From assembly GCA_030144725.1 (NCBI GenBank), contig JASKMD010000008.1, forward strand, positions 18,035,574-18,099,573: DNA of 64,000 nt. Reading direction: 5' to 3'. Each line of letters opens with the position of its first letter. The stretch's first letter is position 1. Below are positions 26,224 through 39,000 of this stretch, piece after piece. Origin of the DNA: Haematococcus lacustris. Taxonomy: Eukaryota; Chlorophyta; Chlorophyceae; Chlamydomonadales; Haematococcaceae. The position numbers were made by a program, and so were the translations under genes. The notes under the pieces were generated by a model, which saw only the letters and a list, made by a program, of their open reading frames with translations, was not told where the DNA came from and searched no databases.

Positions 26224-27069
26224 GCGGCCTGTAACTAAGATTGCAGACAGCCAGGCTGGTAGTCAGGGCTAGTCTGGGCTGGCAGGGTTGTCTGGGGTGC
26301 CTGAGAAAGTATGGGCTGCCTGAGCTAGTTTGGGGCTGTTGGAGCCAAGAGGCGCATCAGGCCAGTCCGACACAGGAGCGACCCAGGCAGGTCGCCATGA
26401 CAACCACAGGTGTGTCACGGCTCCCCTACTGCAGCATGCACACAGGGCGTGTGCCCCTGCCCTTTCATGATCAACCTGGCTGCTGCTTTCTGACTTATGA
26501 TCTTGCTGCTGTTGCCTCATTGCTGCTTGCAATGGTACTGCTAGCAGCACAAACAAGGCTGCCATTGTCACATTGCCTGGCAATGCTACTGTTGATCCTC
26601 CCGCTTCTCCTCCTGCCGCTGCTGCCACTCCTCCTGCTGCAGCTGCCCTACCTTCACCTGCCCCTGCCCCTGCCCCTGCCCCTGCCACCACCCTTTAATC
26701 AGCCCTGGCACGGATGAGCTCCATGTGCTACTGGCGCCCTGGCTTGCTCAGCCATACCCTGCCCACTGCCTCCAGGTCTTCCTCTCATCACGAAGCCACC
26801 ACATCCCTGGCCAGCCTGCACCCGACTCACAGCCTTGTGCCCGATGCCCAGCATCCCAGTGGCAGAACCACTCTGGTCCAGGCTGCAGCAGCTGGTAAGG
26901 CACAACAGAGCCAGCCAATCATAGCAGTCGAGGCAGTGGAGGGGTCAGGGCAGCAACAAATGCCATGGCCATGGCCAGGACGCAGGGCAAGCACAGGGCA
27001 AGGGGCAGCACTGCGATCGTCACGACCAGCGGACGCAGCACCTGGCAGTTGCCCCTCACAGCTAAGACA
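26224..27069. other. No gene recognised; Leu/Pro- or Ala-coding low complexity
   Basis: A (CCTGCC)n-like tract at about 26655-26690 produces long open frames on both strands without conserved sequence. The right end (27020-27069) is a diverged duplicate of 27988-28040, flanking the element that follows. Confidence 0.4.
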
Positions 27070-27960
27070 GCCCCCTTGTCCCCCACTAGGGCCTCCATTT
27101 GAGCCGGACCAGTAGTGGCCACTAGCAGCCACTAGCGGGAATATATTAGTGGGCAATACTAGCCCGACTCAAATGGTGTTATTGGGCTGTGTGGAGTAAA
27201 CTTAGTGCACATGGCACATGCGCGCCTACCACCTACATTATTGCCTGACCCGTTAGGGCTATTGTGTAGAGTTGGCATGACAAAACATGCACTGATTAAC
27301 AGCTGATGACAGCTCAGATGGGGGGGCACACACTACTGTGCCGCAGCAGGCTGGTGGCCGGTCTCGCAGCCGCTTGTAGCCCAGGCCAGGGTACTCCTTG
27401 CCGTTGGCTGGCAGAGCTCCCTGGTCTGGCCAGTAGCACAGCTCCAGCGGCCCCCACCTGCTCTCCCCAATGCGCTGCATGTTCAGAGCTGCATTGCAGT
27501 CCCTGTCCAGCCACCTGCCTGGCTGTGGGGCTGGCTTGGCTTTGGCTGCCTTGCCCTTGCCCTTGCCTTTGCCCTTGGTGGGCTGGGTGGGCTCAGCTAC
27601 CTGCTCAGCCTCGGTGCGCTGTCACCTGACGTCTGCGCGTCGGTCACCTGGACGTCTGCGCGTGTTCCAGCCATCCCGACGCGCCTGTCGTTGTTTCCCT
27701 TGAGGCGAGCGAGACGCTGCGATGGAACCAACAGGAGCGACGGGTTATCACACAGCGCGTAACTCAAGGAGCCCACAGTCGGCTAGGGACACGCACCCTT
27801 CTGTTTCTTTCCCGGGTCCTTCTTGTGCTTGTCGCTGCCTTTCCGCTTCTTCTTAGCCATCACGCGATGCGCATTGAGACGGGCGGTGGCATTTTCAAGC
27901 AACTTGGGTTTCCCGTGAGGTTACACGGCTGTGTGACGCTACATTCCAGCCAGCCAGGTA
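27070..27960 (-). mobile_element. Fanzor deletion derivative (about 0.9 kb)
   Basis: The minus strand carries the N-terminal basic block ([19 protein letters not shown]), then jumps to the K-rich linker, [17 protein letters not shown] and the tail, then the full 3' block ending at the plus-strand CCCCC at 27071. The tail is interrupted by a small deletion before the stop. It is flanked by imperfect copies of a roughly 50-bp sequence ending CAGCTAA.ACAG (27020-27069 and 27988-28040). Confidence 0.75.
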
Positions 27961-29075
27961 CAGAGCCAGCCAGGTACAGAACGTCACAACCAGTAGGCTC
28001 AGCACCTGGCAGTCACCCCACCCGCTACAGCTAATACAGCAGCAGTGCATTGGAGGTGTGCTTCGCAGCCTCTGACCCTAGCAGTCACCCCACCCACCCT
28101 GACCTGTACAACATCATCCTCTAGCAGCTCTTCCAGGGCCTCATCACTTGCTCAGCAGCTGCTGCCTTCGTGCACGCAGCATCGCTGTGAGCTGCAGCCG
28201 CTGTCACTGCCTGTGGTTGCCTGTGTGTTGCCTTTGGCCACGTGTTCCTCACCAGGCACCATAGCCATTACCTCTTGACACCTGCACACCCCTTGCTGTC
28301 CACACCCTGCCGTGGTGTTCAGCAACACCCCATGCCTGATTGTGGCCTCTCATGTGCCACCTCATCCCAGGCCGGCCGGGGTCCCTGAGCTTGATGCTGG
28401 CCCTTGGCCCACCAAAGAGGACGTTGAATGGCACGGTGGCGGCATGGCGCAAGCGTGTGCACGCCGCCCGCCGCCGTACTATCATGGTGCGCCTGTCTAT
28501 GGTGCTGTTTCTCTCTTACAGATGGGATGGGGGCCCACCCCATAGCCGACCATTCCATCATCATCGCATCTCCATTGCCCATTGCATGTTTAACATAGTC
28601 AGCGTCAGCATCAGCAACGCTACAGAATCGAGCATACTTGTCGTGGCAGAGGCAAATGATAGCAAAAACCCATGGTCAGGCTTGCTTCATGTGACCCACA
28701 CCATGCACAGTAGTACATAAGCAATATCTGTTGGTGTTGGAAACAGCAAATATGTATACATTTCTTTCATCAATATTCAGCAGGTCCTTGGCTAATGGTG
28801 ATGACTGGAATGCACTGGCCTGGACCAAGCCACATATGTGACACCACACATCACCCTGTTTACATTAACATGCCACCATGATATGCCTCACTCTTCGGGG
28901 CACTTGCACTCCACAGCCTGGCATGGTCACCATGGAACAAATGTTGACCTCATAGATGTGGTTGGTCTCTATCATGCTTTACACCAACCAGGTTCACTCA
29001 GTTGACACATACTGACCGCACGATATGTACACCAGGCAAGTGGCAGACAACTCATACTGAATCTTCATTCTTTAG
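27961..29075. other. No gene firmly recognised; one weak exon candidate
   Basis: A plus frame at about 28372-28520 reads PELDAGPWPTKEDVEWHGGG and is followed by a CTCTTACAG acceptor-like site, but no gene model could be built. The remainder (28540-29075) is AT-richer and featureless. Confidence 0.3.
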
Positions 29076-29265
29076 TTTGGTGATGGCGCAAGGCCACCCA
29101 AAAATAGAGATTAGAGCCCTTAGTTGGACGCTCCCACTGTCATCTTCAGTAAAAGGCGGAGGATGAGTGAGACTGTGAGCGCTCAAGGCATGCCATGTTG
29201 AACTGTTAGCGCAGCACCCCCAAAACCCTGGCGCCCAGTAGTGGCAGGAAGCCGATGGTGGGTGC
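29076..29265 (-). repeat. Interspersed repeat R1, copy 4
   Basis: Reverse-oriented full R1 including the 90-bp extension, diverged a few percent from the copies at 19098 and 22851. Confidence 0.8.
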
Positions 29266-30011
29266 ACAATGTTTGCCCCAAATAGCAACGCTTACAACAA
29301 GGAGCAGCTAGTGGCCCCACCATCGCAGCCATATGCAGTGCAGACCATGCACACCTTCGCTCTTGCCAGGGGCAAGGGTTCTTCTGAGTGGCCCATGCTC
29401 TGTAGCTCCCTTGACATGAGCTTTGGAAAACAAGCACCCCCTCATCCATGTCAATTAATCAATACATGAGGAGTTGGCAGTCCCTGACCCTGACCCTGAC
29501 CCTGACCCTGACCTCCAGCCTGAGGTCTTCTGCGTGGCCCAAGCTCTGTAGCTCTTGCACTGGTCGTTGGCTGCAGTGGGGGCAGTCACACAGAGTCATG
29601 TGGCCCTCATGTCATAGCAATCACTTCAATGGAAGCCAGCAGCCCATTTGCTACCCAGCAGGAGAGGGCTGTCAGCGGTCACCTGCCTGAAGGAGAGAAT
29701 GGAATGCCTGGTTGCTTGGCTGCTTGGCCTGTCATCTGGGCCTTTGCCTGGCCCCCTTCGAAGGAGACCTGATGTTTGGGACATGATGAAGATGGCGAGC
29801 ATGGCGAGCATGCATGGGAGGCACCATGGTTTGGTGGCCGCCATACAGCCAGCAAACCCTGATGCAGACTCTGACTCCACCCCAGCCACACCCTGTTGTT
29901 ACCTTGATATGAGCTTGAGGGGAACCAGCTTCCCATCATCCATGTCAATAACATCAGTATGTGTCCAATAAATCATGTTTTCCTAACCACCTACACGCCA
30001 CCTCCGTGCCG
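29266..30011. other. 5' flank of the stress-domain gene; internal duplication
   Basis: Contains two related segments (about 29390-29470 and 29895-29960) sharing GATATGAGCTT/GACATGAGCTT and CATCCATGTCAAT, plus a (CCCTGA)n tract near 29485. The promoter of the gene starting at 30012 should lie here; no element was identified. Confidence 0.35.
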
Positions 30012-33000
30012 ATGGCTGGCAGCCGTGCTGTCAGTTCCCTGTGGCAATGCGTGAATGCTGCCCAGGTGGTCATGACCAGCATCTGGTTGCGGGCGAGCCT
30101 GAAGCAGCCCAAGAGGCTGCGGTGAGCCCGGCTGCACACCTGTCCCAAAGTCCCTGGCCCATGCCCTGTATCACATGCAGCCCATGCCCTGCGCCTGCTC
30201 CCAATCTACATCTGGGGCAGAGAGGCAGGCAGGGGCTTTGGTGACTGTCACCATTAGCAACACATCACCAGTGGAGCCACTCCCAAAGGGGGTGGGGCGT
30301 AATGGACCCACTGCTGAGGTGTCACACTCTCACATGCGGCTGCTAACAATTCAAATGTCTCATGCGGAGACTTATCTGTGCGGACGTAGGAGGGCACAGT
30401 GAGGCATGCCAGGTGTGATTGTGTGCCAGGCAGGTGTGATTAATGGAGGCTAATGGGTGTGAAATTTGTGTAATGTTGCTGATGTGGCTAAGCTTGACCT
30501 GCGGGGTGTGAATCAGTGATGTGTGTGGGATGTTGTGTAGCATGGCAGCACACGTGCCTGCACCATGTGGGCATGCCTTCATGGCCTGTAAGGCTACCTT
30601 TATGTCTATCTTCCATGTCTGCAGGCAGGTGGACTCGTTCAGCTTCTACATCCCTGGCCTGCTGCAGGTTCGTTAGTCTTCCTCTCCCCTACCTCATTCT
30701 GCCCCTGCCTGATCTACATGCCATGTCCTTCCCTCCCCTGCTGCTCCCCTACCTGCCATGACCCCATCCCTTGCTCCTGTGTTGCTTGACAAGCCCACAT
30801 GCTCCTGCCCCTGTCCCTCGCCCTTTCCCATGCCTGTGCTCTGCATCCCTCTCCCCACTCTCCCACCATCCCCCGCCTCTGCCACACCTTCCCCTGCCTC
30901 TGCCCCAGTTGATCTGCCCCCACTCGTCTGACCTGCCCATACAGCAAGACCTGAAGCGCTTCATAGCCACGTCTCTAAAGCGTGACGAGGTGTTGCATGC
31001 GTCCCCCGCCAGCCACCTTCCCACCCCCTCCCCAGCCTCACCCCTGCCGCACCCCGCTCTTGGGTCCCCTAAGAGCCCACCCCTCTCTGGCCCCGACCTG
31101 TCCAAGTGGAGCGGAGCCACCCCCCCTGGGGGCCCTACAGCAGCCATCCAGGCCGTTCAATCCAAATCAACCGCAAAGACAGACCTTGGAATTCCGAGCA
31201 CTGGTGCTAACCTGGGTCCCAAAGCTAGCCTGAGCCCTGGCTTGAGGTCTGGAGGCGTTGCCACCAGGGACAGAGAGAGCGGGCTGGGGAGGGTCCACGG
31301 TCTCCCAGGGGGCCGTCAGGGCCTCCGGAACACCCTTCTACGGCCCTCACCACTCGACCCCAACAACCCTAACAACCCTAACAACCCTAACAACCCCAAC
31401 AACCCTAACAACCGTGACAGCCCTGGCGGGCTAGCGGTTGAGGCTACAAGCCCCAGCTCACCACAGCCCCGGGCAGCCCAGGCCGGCACTGCAGCGTTCC
31501 CGGAGGAGCTGAGGGTGCAGCGGAGGGCGGCCCTGACCATCCACGGTCTCACAGCTCCTCCTCGCTTGTCTGCTGGTGGGATGGCTGCTGAGCCCCTGAC
31601 CCCCACAGGGACCAGGTGAGCGACCGGCTGCTCCGTCCTACTCAATCCTGCTACCCAACCCTGCTACTCAACCCTGCTACTCAACCCTGCAAACCCTGCA
31701 TCGCCTACCAACCCTCATCTGAGAACCCTGATCTGCTGGCCTGATGGGGTCTGACATCTGCGCCACACCAGACAGCCTTGCCTTATGAGCCACTCTGGCT
31801 CTAAGTGGGGCGGACTAGGTGCATGCCGCTGGGCTTGCACAGCCTGAGGGGTTTACAACGGCCCTGCCATCCGAGTGTTCAGCGCAGGAGCGCCATGGAA
31901 AGGGGGTCCACATCTTTGCCGCCTGGCAGCTTACGCCGTGCACCACATCAGGCCGTGGCACCGTCGGCACCCTCCCACCTTGCCTTGCTGTGCCTGGCCC
32001 TGGCCCAGGTTCACCTCCCCTGCTCGGGCCTCACTGCAAGCCCTGCCCTCTGGCAAGTACCGCCACAGCACCAGCTTGGCGCCACTGGGCGAGCCGGCAC
32101 CGCCAGGCATGCACCCGGGCACACCTGGGCGCCTGCAGCTGTTCCCGTTGGAAGGTAAGGACGGCGGATGGCTGCCATAGGCATGGGGGAGCTTGCATGG
32201 GAAATCTGGGAAAAAGTTTCCTTTTTGCGCTACTGGCTCCCCACCACACCACTGCCGCCCACACCCTGCTTGCCACATCCCCCGCCCCACCTGCAACCGC
32301 GACTGGCTGTGCCCCGGTGGCTCTGCTGCCTGGGCCGGCGCCCCAACCCTTCCGCCCCCGCCTCCGCCCTGGGCCATGTGCTGGAGGGAGGACGCTGAGG
32401 CAGTCAACGAGAACCTAGTTGCTGACCTTGTTCTCCTGGCTGCGCAGCTGCAGGACAGCGCCTGGGGTGTGCTGCTGGGCCTGCTGCCGTGTCTATGGCC
32501 CTGCTTGGTGCCCTGCTCGCTGCTGGACCTGCACGCCTACCCCCAACCCCATCACACACCCCAACCATGCCTGCCTGCCTTCTCCTTTGCTCCTGCTCCC
32601 TATGATGCGCCTAACCCTCACCTCACTCCCGCCTGCTTGCCAACCCACGGCAGGCCTGCCCACCCGCCTGCTGCTGCTGCTGTGTGTGGCATGCAGCCTC
32701 CTCCACCGCATCAAGCAATGGTGTAGGCCCGGCGGAGGTGTTTAGGCCCACGCCTGATGAGGCCAGCGAGGCATTCCTGTACGCTCAGGTGGGTGCAGGC
32801 ACCAGGGGGTGCGTGACATATATTTATTTTGTTTATCCATTTGCATGGTGCATAGCTCAAGGTGATGTGGCAATTGCTCATACCATCAAGTCCATAATTT
32901 GACCTTGCCTGGACTGGTGAACTAGTGAACCCTATATATAACGCTGAAGCAAAAACACTGGTGCGCGGTAGGTAGGGCAGGTAGGGCCTGGTGGGGAGGG

Positions 33001-36000
33001 GCAGGCAATCTGATACACCTGCTTGATGGACGGTCCAATGCCTGGCATCCCACACTGCACTGCGACCAGGCTAGAGTATGACTTTTGAAAGCAGGGGCAT
33101 GGGGCGGTTCATGGCTGACGTGCGTGCACATTCTTATGTACATGCTGTACATAGTGGGCAAAGCCAAGCAGCTATAGCAGTTACAGTTACAGCAGTAAAA
33201 GACCATCATCATCATTAAGCCCTGCCTGCTGGTGACAAGCCTGGCTTGCCAAGCCTCATCCACTCGTGCCGCACCACACACCTTCTCACACTGCAGCTCT
33301 TTGACCTCCCTATCCCTGCCTCCCCTCCACCCCCCCTCATACCTCTGTTGCCCTGCGCCTGCAGTCTCTCACTCCTCAACTGCTATCCATGAACAAGGGC
33401 CCCACCCCGCCTTCTACTGCACCCCCTCGGGCATCTCCCCGGCACCTTGCCTCTGCCTCCCACGCCCCCCTCCCCCTCCCCACCGCTGTGGCGGCTGCAG
33501 AGCTTCACTTGTTCCTGAACACCGAACTGGCCCCCAGCACCCCCTCCCTGCCCTCCCTGACCCAACCTGACAGCCCCCTTTCCCAACCTGCCAGTCCGAC
33601 CACCACCTGCTGCGCCTCAACCACCACCACCTCCCTCCTGCCAGCATCCAAGCTGATGGGGGTGTCTGCCTCACCAGCCGCTGGGAGGCGGGCTCCACAC
33701 CGTCTGTCTGCCACCGGCACACCCCTTGCCGCCACCCACCCCCTCCCAGGCCTGACCCAGGTACCCCAGCCTCCCCAACACACCCCTGCAGCCCCGGCTA
33801 CGCCAGCCAGCAGCGCTGCTCCGCACAGACCCCTGCCGCCCCCCGGCAGCCCCCAGGCAACCTCAGGTGCTGCCCCAGGCGGCCAGGGGCCCAATGCAGG
33901 TGGCAGCACAGGTGGCGGTGTGGGGGACAGCACATCGCCCCAGGGGCCGGGCAGCCACTCCTCTTCGCTGGCACTCATGGCGGAGCGACAAGGTCTTGGT
34001 AGGCGGCGAGGAGGCCTCCGCAACGTGTTGCCGCAGCAGCCATACGCCCAAAGGCTCAGGTCAGTGAGAGTGTGGCACGGCGGATGGTGGTGGGTGGTGG
34101 CTTGTAGGGGCAGGCAGGGTGAGGGAGGAGGTGACCGCTTTTGGGAGCAGTTGGGGGCAGCGCTTGGCCGGGCTGGGTGTATGAGGGTCTGGAACTCCTC
34201 TACCTCTCGAACCAGGGGTGTTCAGGCAGCACAATTCTGATGTTACTCAAACGTTTTACTCGAAGTATGCCAGTGTCCCTGCCTTGCTTAGTGTTCTTCG
34301 CAGCAGCACTGTCGAACGGCGCGAATAAAGTGCCGCTGTGCGCACCTATGTGCATTGCATGCATCAGCTCTGCGGGCGACAAGTTGGACCTAATTGTCGA
34401 GGCGTCACCAGCAGCGGGGCGCTGCGCGGTTTCCAGCGCCCTGGAGGAAGCTGAGTCAATGAGCGCCGACCTGTCACTTGCCATTCAGCAGAGCTTGTCA
34501 GGTGAGCGGACGGCGAGCGGTGGGTGCCGGTAAGCGGGGTCGCGCAAGGGGGGCGGCAAGCGAGAAGAGGCGCCGGCATCAACCGTAGCAAGTGGTAGCT
34601 CTTCCCCTCCGGAAACATTGAGCCACAAGATTGGCTACGGAGGCAATCACCCTTCATCGTGATCACATCATTGACATCCTCTCACTTACTGAGATGCCAC
34701 CCTCCTCCCCGCGCAGTGGAGGCCATCGCTGCCCAGCGTCAGCTGGAGGCTGCTTGGGAGGTGGAGCTGGCAGTGCAGCAGTCAGGGGGCGAGCTGGTGG
34801 GCGCCACAACACTGGCAGGCGCCGAGCAGCTGCTGGCCATGTGGGTGGAGGGGTTGCTGCAGGGGCTGGCTGACTGCTGAGGGGTTGACTAAGGGGCTGG
34901 CTGACTGCTGAGGGGTTGACTAAGGGGCTGGCTGCAGTGGGCCTACAAACACCTGGCTGCTGCCTATGCTAGACCCAGCTACCCTGTCCACTCACCTACA
35001 CCCGTCCTCATGAGCGTGCCAAGGGCTGGCAACCCCAGTGACAGCTGCCAGAGCAAGGTGTGGCCTGTTTTGGCAATGCCCCTTGTCTGCATCTCCTCCT
35101 GGGAAACACCCCGTGCATGAGGGTCTGGAACTCCTCTACCTCTCAAACCTCCCTATGCCCCTTCATGCCCTACTTACTTGAAAAAGCTTCAAACATGCAT
35201 CCCTGCGCCCTTCCCCACCCCACCACTCCATCTGCCACCGTGACCCTCTGCATGCCTTCCCCGCCTCAACCTACTTCCCCACACCCTCCACCACTTCTCC
35301 ATAATACCACGGGGGTTGCCCCCAGGTACGTCAACCGTGGCAATGCGGGGTGGGCAGCAGGGCAGCGCTGGAGCCACCCCTCCCTGTGGGACGCTCGCAA
35401 GCAGGAGGAGTGGATGGGTGAGTGCCCCTCACACCCCCACCCCTCACACCCCCACCCCTCACACCCCCACCCCTCACACCCCCACCCCTCACACCCCCAC
35501 CCCTCACACCCCCACCCCTCACACCCCCACCCCTCACACCCCCACCCCTCACACCCCCACGCCTAACACCCCCACCCCTCACACCCCCACCCCTCACACC
35601 CCCACCCCTCACACCCCCACCCCTCACACCCCACCCCTCACACCCCCACCCCTCACACCCCCACCCCTCACACCCCACCCCTCACACCCCACCCCTCACA
35701 CCCCACCCCTCATCGCATACATCACTCAAGCCGAGGCCCCGGGCAATGAAGGCAATCCCAGCTGCAAAGCAGAGAAACAAGTACCCAGACCAGTCCTGGC
35801 CAGCACCCCGCGCAGAGCTTTGAAGCTTGTCCATCACCAACCCTGTGTGCTTGCCATGCACCCCATGGCTCCCGCCCCAACATGGCTCATCAACACCTCA
35901 CACTCAATGGGCTTCGCCAGCCACTGGGTGTGTCCAGCAGTGGCCTGACCTGCCTGGCCTGCACTCAGCCCCTGAGGACTCAGCCTCTGCACTCACCCTG

Positions 36001-39000
36001 CACTCAGCCCTCTGCACACACCCTGCCTGCACGCAGCCTCTGAGGACTGGAACTTGTGGAAGGGCCGCATGGCCCAAGGGGTGCGCACCGGCAGCTTCGC
36101 CGTGCAGCTCATTGCGGTGGACAGCCAGCTCAACATGGCGGAGGTGCGTGCCCCTACCCACACATCCCCTACCCCTACCTACCCCCACACACCCTGGTCT
36201 GCGATAACCTGGACCACATCAGCGTCCTGGCTGCCCTGTGAGCCATGGCTGCCCCTACACCGCCATGTCACCGACCCCTGGCCTGCGATCTGCTCGACCG
36301 TGCTGCCAGGGGCTTCCACCTTCACCCTTCACCCTTCATCCTTCACCCTCACTTTCGCACACACACACACACACACCGAACTACCCCATGCTTCTCCTTG
36401 CCAGCTGCCTAGCGGCCCAACCATTTCCCAACCATGCTTTACCGCTCCCGCTGCTGCTGCCATCCTCGCCTTCGCTGCGGCCAGCTCCACCTGTCAAGCA
36501 GCGGAGTGGAACTAGCAGCCCCCTTGTCCCCCACTAGGGCCTCCATTTGAGCCGGACCAGTAGTGGCCACTAGCAGCCACTAGCGGGAATATACTAGTGG
36601 GCAATACTAGCCCGACTCAAATGGTGTCATTGGGCTGTGTGGGGTAAACCCAGTGCACATGACACATGAGCGCCTACCACCTACATTATTGCCTGACCCG
36701 TTAGGGCTATTGTGTAGATTTGGCATGACAAGACATGCACTGATTAACAGCTGATGACAGCTCAGATGGGGGGGCACACACTACTGTGCCATAGCAGTCA
36801 AGAAGGAGGGAGGGATGGAGGTAGGTCATGGCCTGCTGCCTGCCTGGCTGCAGGCGGGGCAGAGTGTGGACCTGTGGACCTCCGACCCTTGGGACCTGCT
36901 GCACCTCCACCGCCCTGCCGCTGTGAGGCCCACCTGCCCCAGCTGACATGCAGGGGGCGCATGTCTTGTGGGCCCCACCCTCGTGGCTTCCTAGTAGCAG
37001 TGCCAGCCCAAGCCTCACCACTGGCAGCCAGCGGTACCAGCAGGAGGCAGGGGTTGAGGGGCTCTTTAGCTTCTAGGATAGGTGCAGAGAGCAGGCCTCG
37101 CCCCCTCCATGCGGGAGCTCCTCCCTTAATCCTCGCCACCAGCACCCTCGCAACATGAAACGGCCCTGTGTGAGAGGAGGCGTGCGTGTCAAGGGATGGG
37201 AGAGGGAGAACGACCTGACCTCAAGCCTTCAAGACCTGACTGGACTAGGGCCCTCACTGTTTGCCCGCAGGAAACAGGAGGGAATAAACATTCAGGTAGC
37301 AACGCCTTGACCCTCACTAGGTCCTCACTAGAACCACTGAAATGCTTGGCGGTGCCCTTCCGCTTCTTCCGCGTCATTGCGTCATTCAGGTAGCAGTGTC
37401 AGCCCAGGCCTCACCGCCAACAGTGCCAGCGAGAGGCACATTGCCACCTCTGTCATCATCAGCCCCTGCCGGTCACACTCCCATGGCCAGCGCCCTCACC
37501 TCCAGCAGGCGGCACCCCAACTAACACCCCACCAATGGCAGCAGCAGCCCACACTTGCTGCCACCATCAGGATCACTCTTGTGGCCATGACCGCCCCCTC
37601 ACCCCCCTGTCGATGACTGGCGAGGCCCTGCACTGCTCATGACCTGCAATGCTGCCCCCTCCACTGCCCCCTATACTGCCTCCTGCCCTGCCCCCTGCCC
37701 TGCTGCCTGGCTGTCCCCTGCCCGGCCCCCGTTACTGCCTCCTGCACTGCCCCCTGCACTACGCCCTGCACTACGCCCTGGCTGCCCTGCTGCCCTGCTG
37801 CCCTGCAGTGCAAGGACGGCATCCGGGGCGTGCCCCTGTGTGTCCGCGTCCTCACCAACCTGGCTCAGGCGGTGGAGGCTCTCGGGGGGCGCGAGGGCCT
37901 GACTGCCTTCACCCTCTTGCTGCACCTGACGGAGCAACAGCTGCACCCTACCCTGGACATGCTGCGAGCCCACAACTACTGCGGGTCAGGAGGCGAAACT
38001 AACCCTGACCTCCTCAACCAACCTGGCCTCACACAAGGGCAGCTTAAGCAGCAGGGGCATGCAGGTGCCAGGCAGGGTGCAACAGGAGGAGCATGAGGCA
38101 CTGCATCAACCGCCTCCCCTACCCCTGCCCGTGTCCCCTACCCAAGGCACCCCTGCATTCACTGCTGCTCCATACCCACACCCGCCCAGTCTTTGCTGGC
38201 ACACTGTAGACCCTGCTGCTTGGCTGGCACACTCTCTTGCTCTGGCACTGTTTACTGGCACTGTTTGCTAGCACCCTAGCCTAGCTCATCGCGTCGTGTC
38301 CGCCCCTGCCGGGCTTCAATGCCTGAGCCTGGTTGCCCTGCACACCCTGTCCCCAGGTTCACCCCCCGCAACATCATCTTCTTCCAGCAAGCCCTGAAAC
38401 CCGGTTATGCTTACAATGCAGGCCAGCAACGGTTCGTCCGGGTAAGCGCTGCCAGGCATGCCCCTAGGAGCCTGCCTTGCCATTGCTCCAGCCTCTGCCC
38501 TCACAACCCAAACCAAGCGGCCCCCGCAGCCCAGCCTGCCCCCTCTTTCTCTGATCGTGTGTGTGCACTGTCGGCACTGCCTCTCCCCTCTCCCTCTCCC
38601 TCCCTCTCACTCTCACTCTCCCTCTCCTTCTCACCTACACCCTCACCCTCACCCTCTGCTTCTCACACCCTGGACCTCGACCCCAACTCGCCTTCCAGGG
38701 GCCGGCCAGCAGCCCCAGCAGCAGTGGCGGCAGCGGCCTCTCCCTCCTGGCCCTGAACTGGGTGGCTGAGGGGCAGCAGCTCGACCTGAATGGCTGCCTC
38801 CGCCCGCTGCCAGGCACCGCGCTGGAGCTCATGGCGATCCGGGGCGTACAGTGAGTCGTGGGGCTGTGGGGAGGGCTGTGGGGCTGCTTGCCCTTGCCAG
38901 TGGCAGAGGGAGAGGTGAAACAGGGTGGTGAGGTGTGCAGTCAGAAGAAAGGGCGGGCTGTGGGTTGCTGGCTGTTGTCAAGGGAGCAGCTGTTGAAGAG

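Noticed and set aside
35425..35712. Regular spaced repeats that could suggest a CRISPR array
   Set aside because: Contiguous 15-bp units with no unique spacers, inside a eukaryotic intron; a minisatellite.
35316..35948. 210-residue plus-strand ORF with HTPTP repeats
   Set aside because: Continues exon frame through a good donor into the 15-bp minisatellite; the downstream phase requires splicing at 35417.
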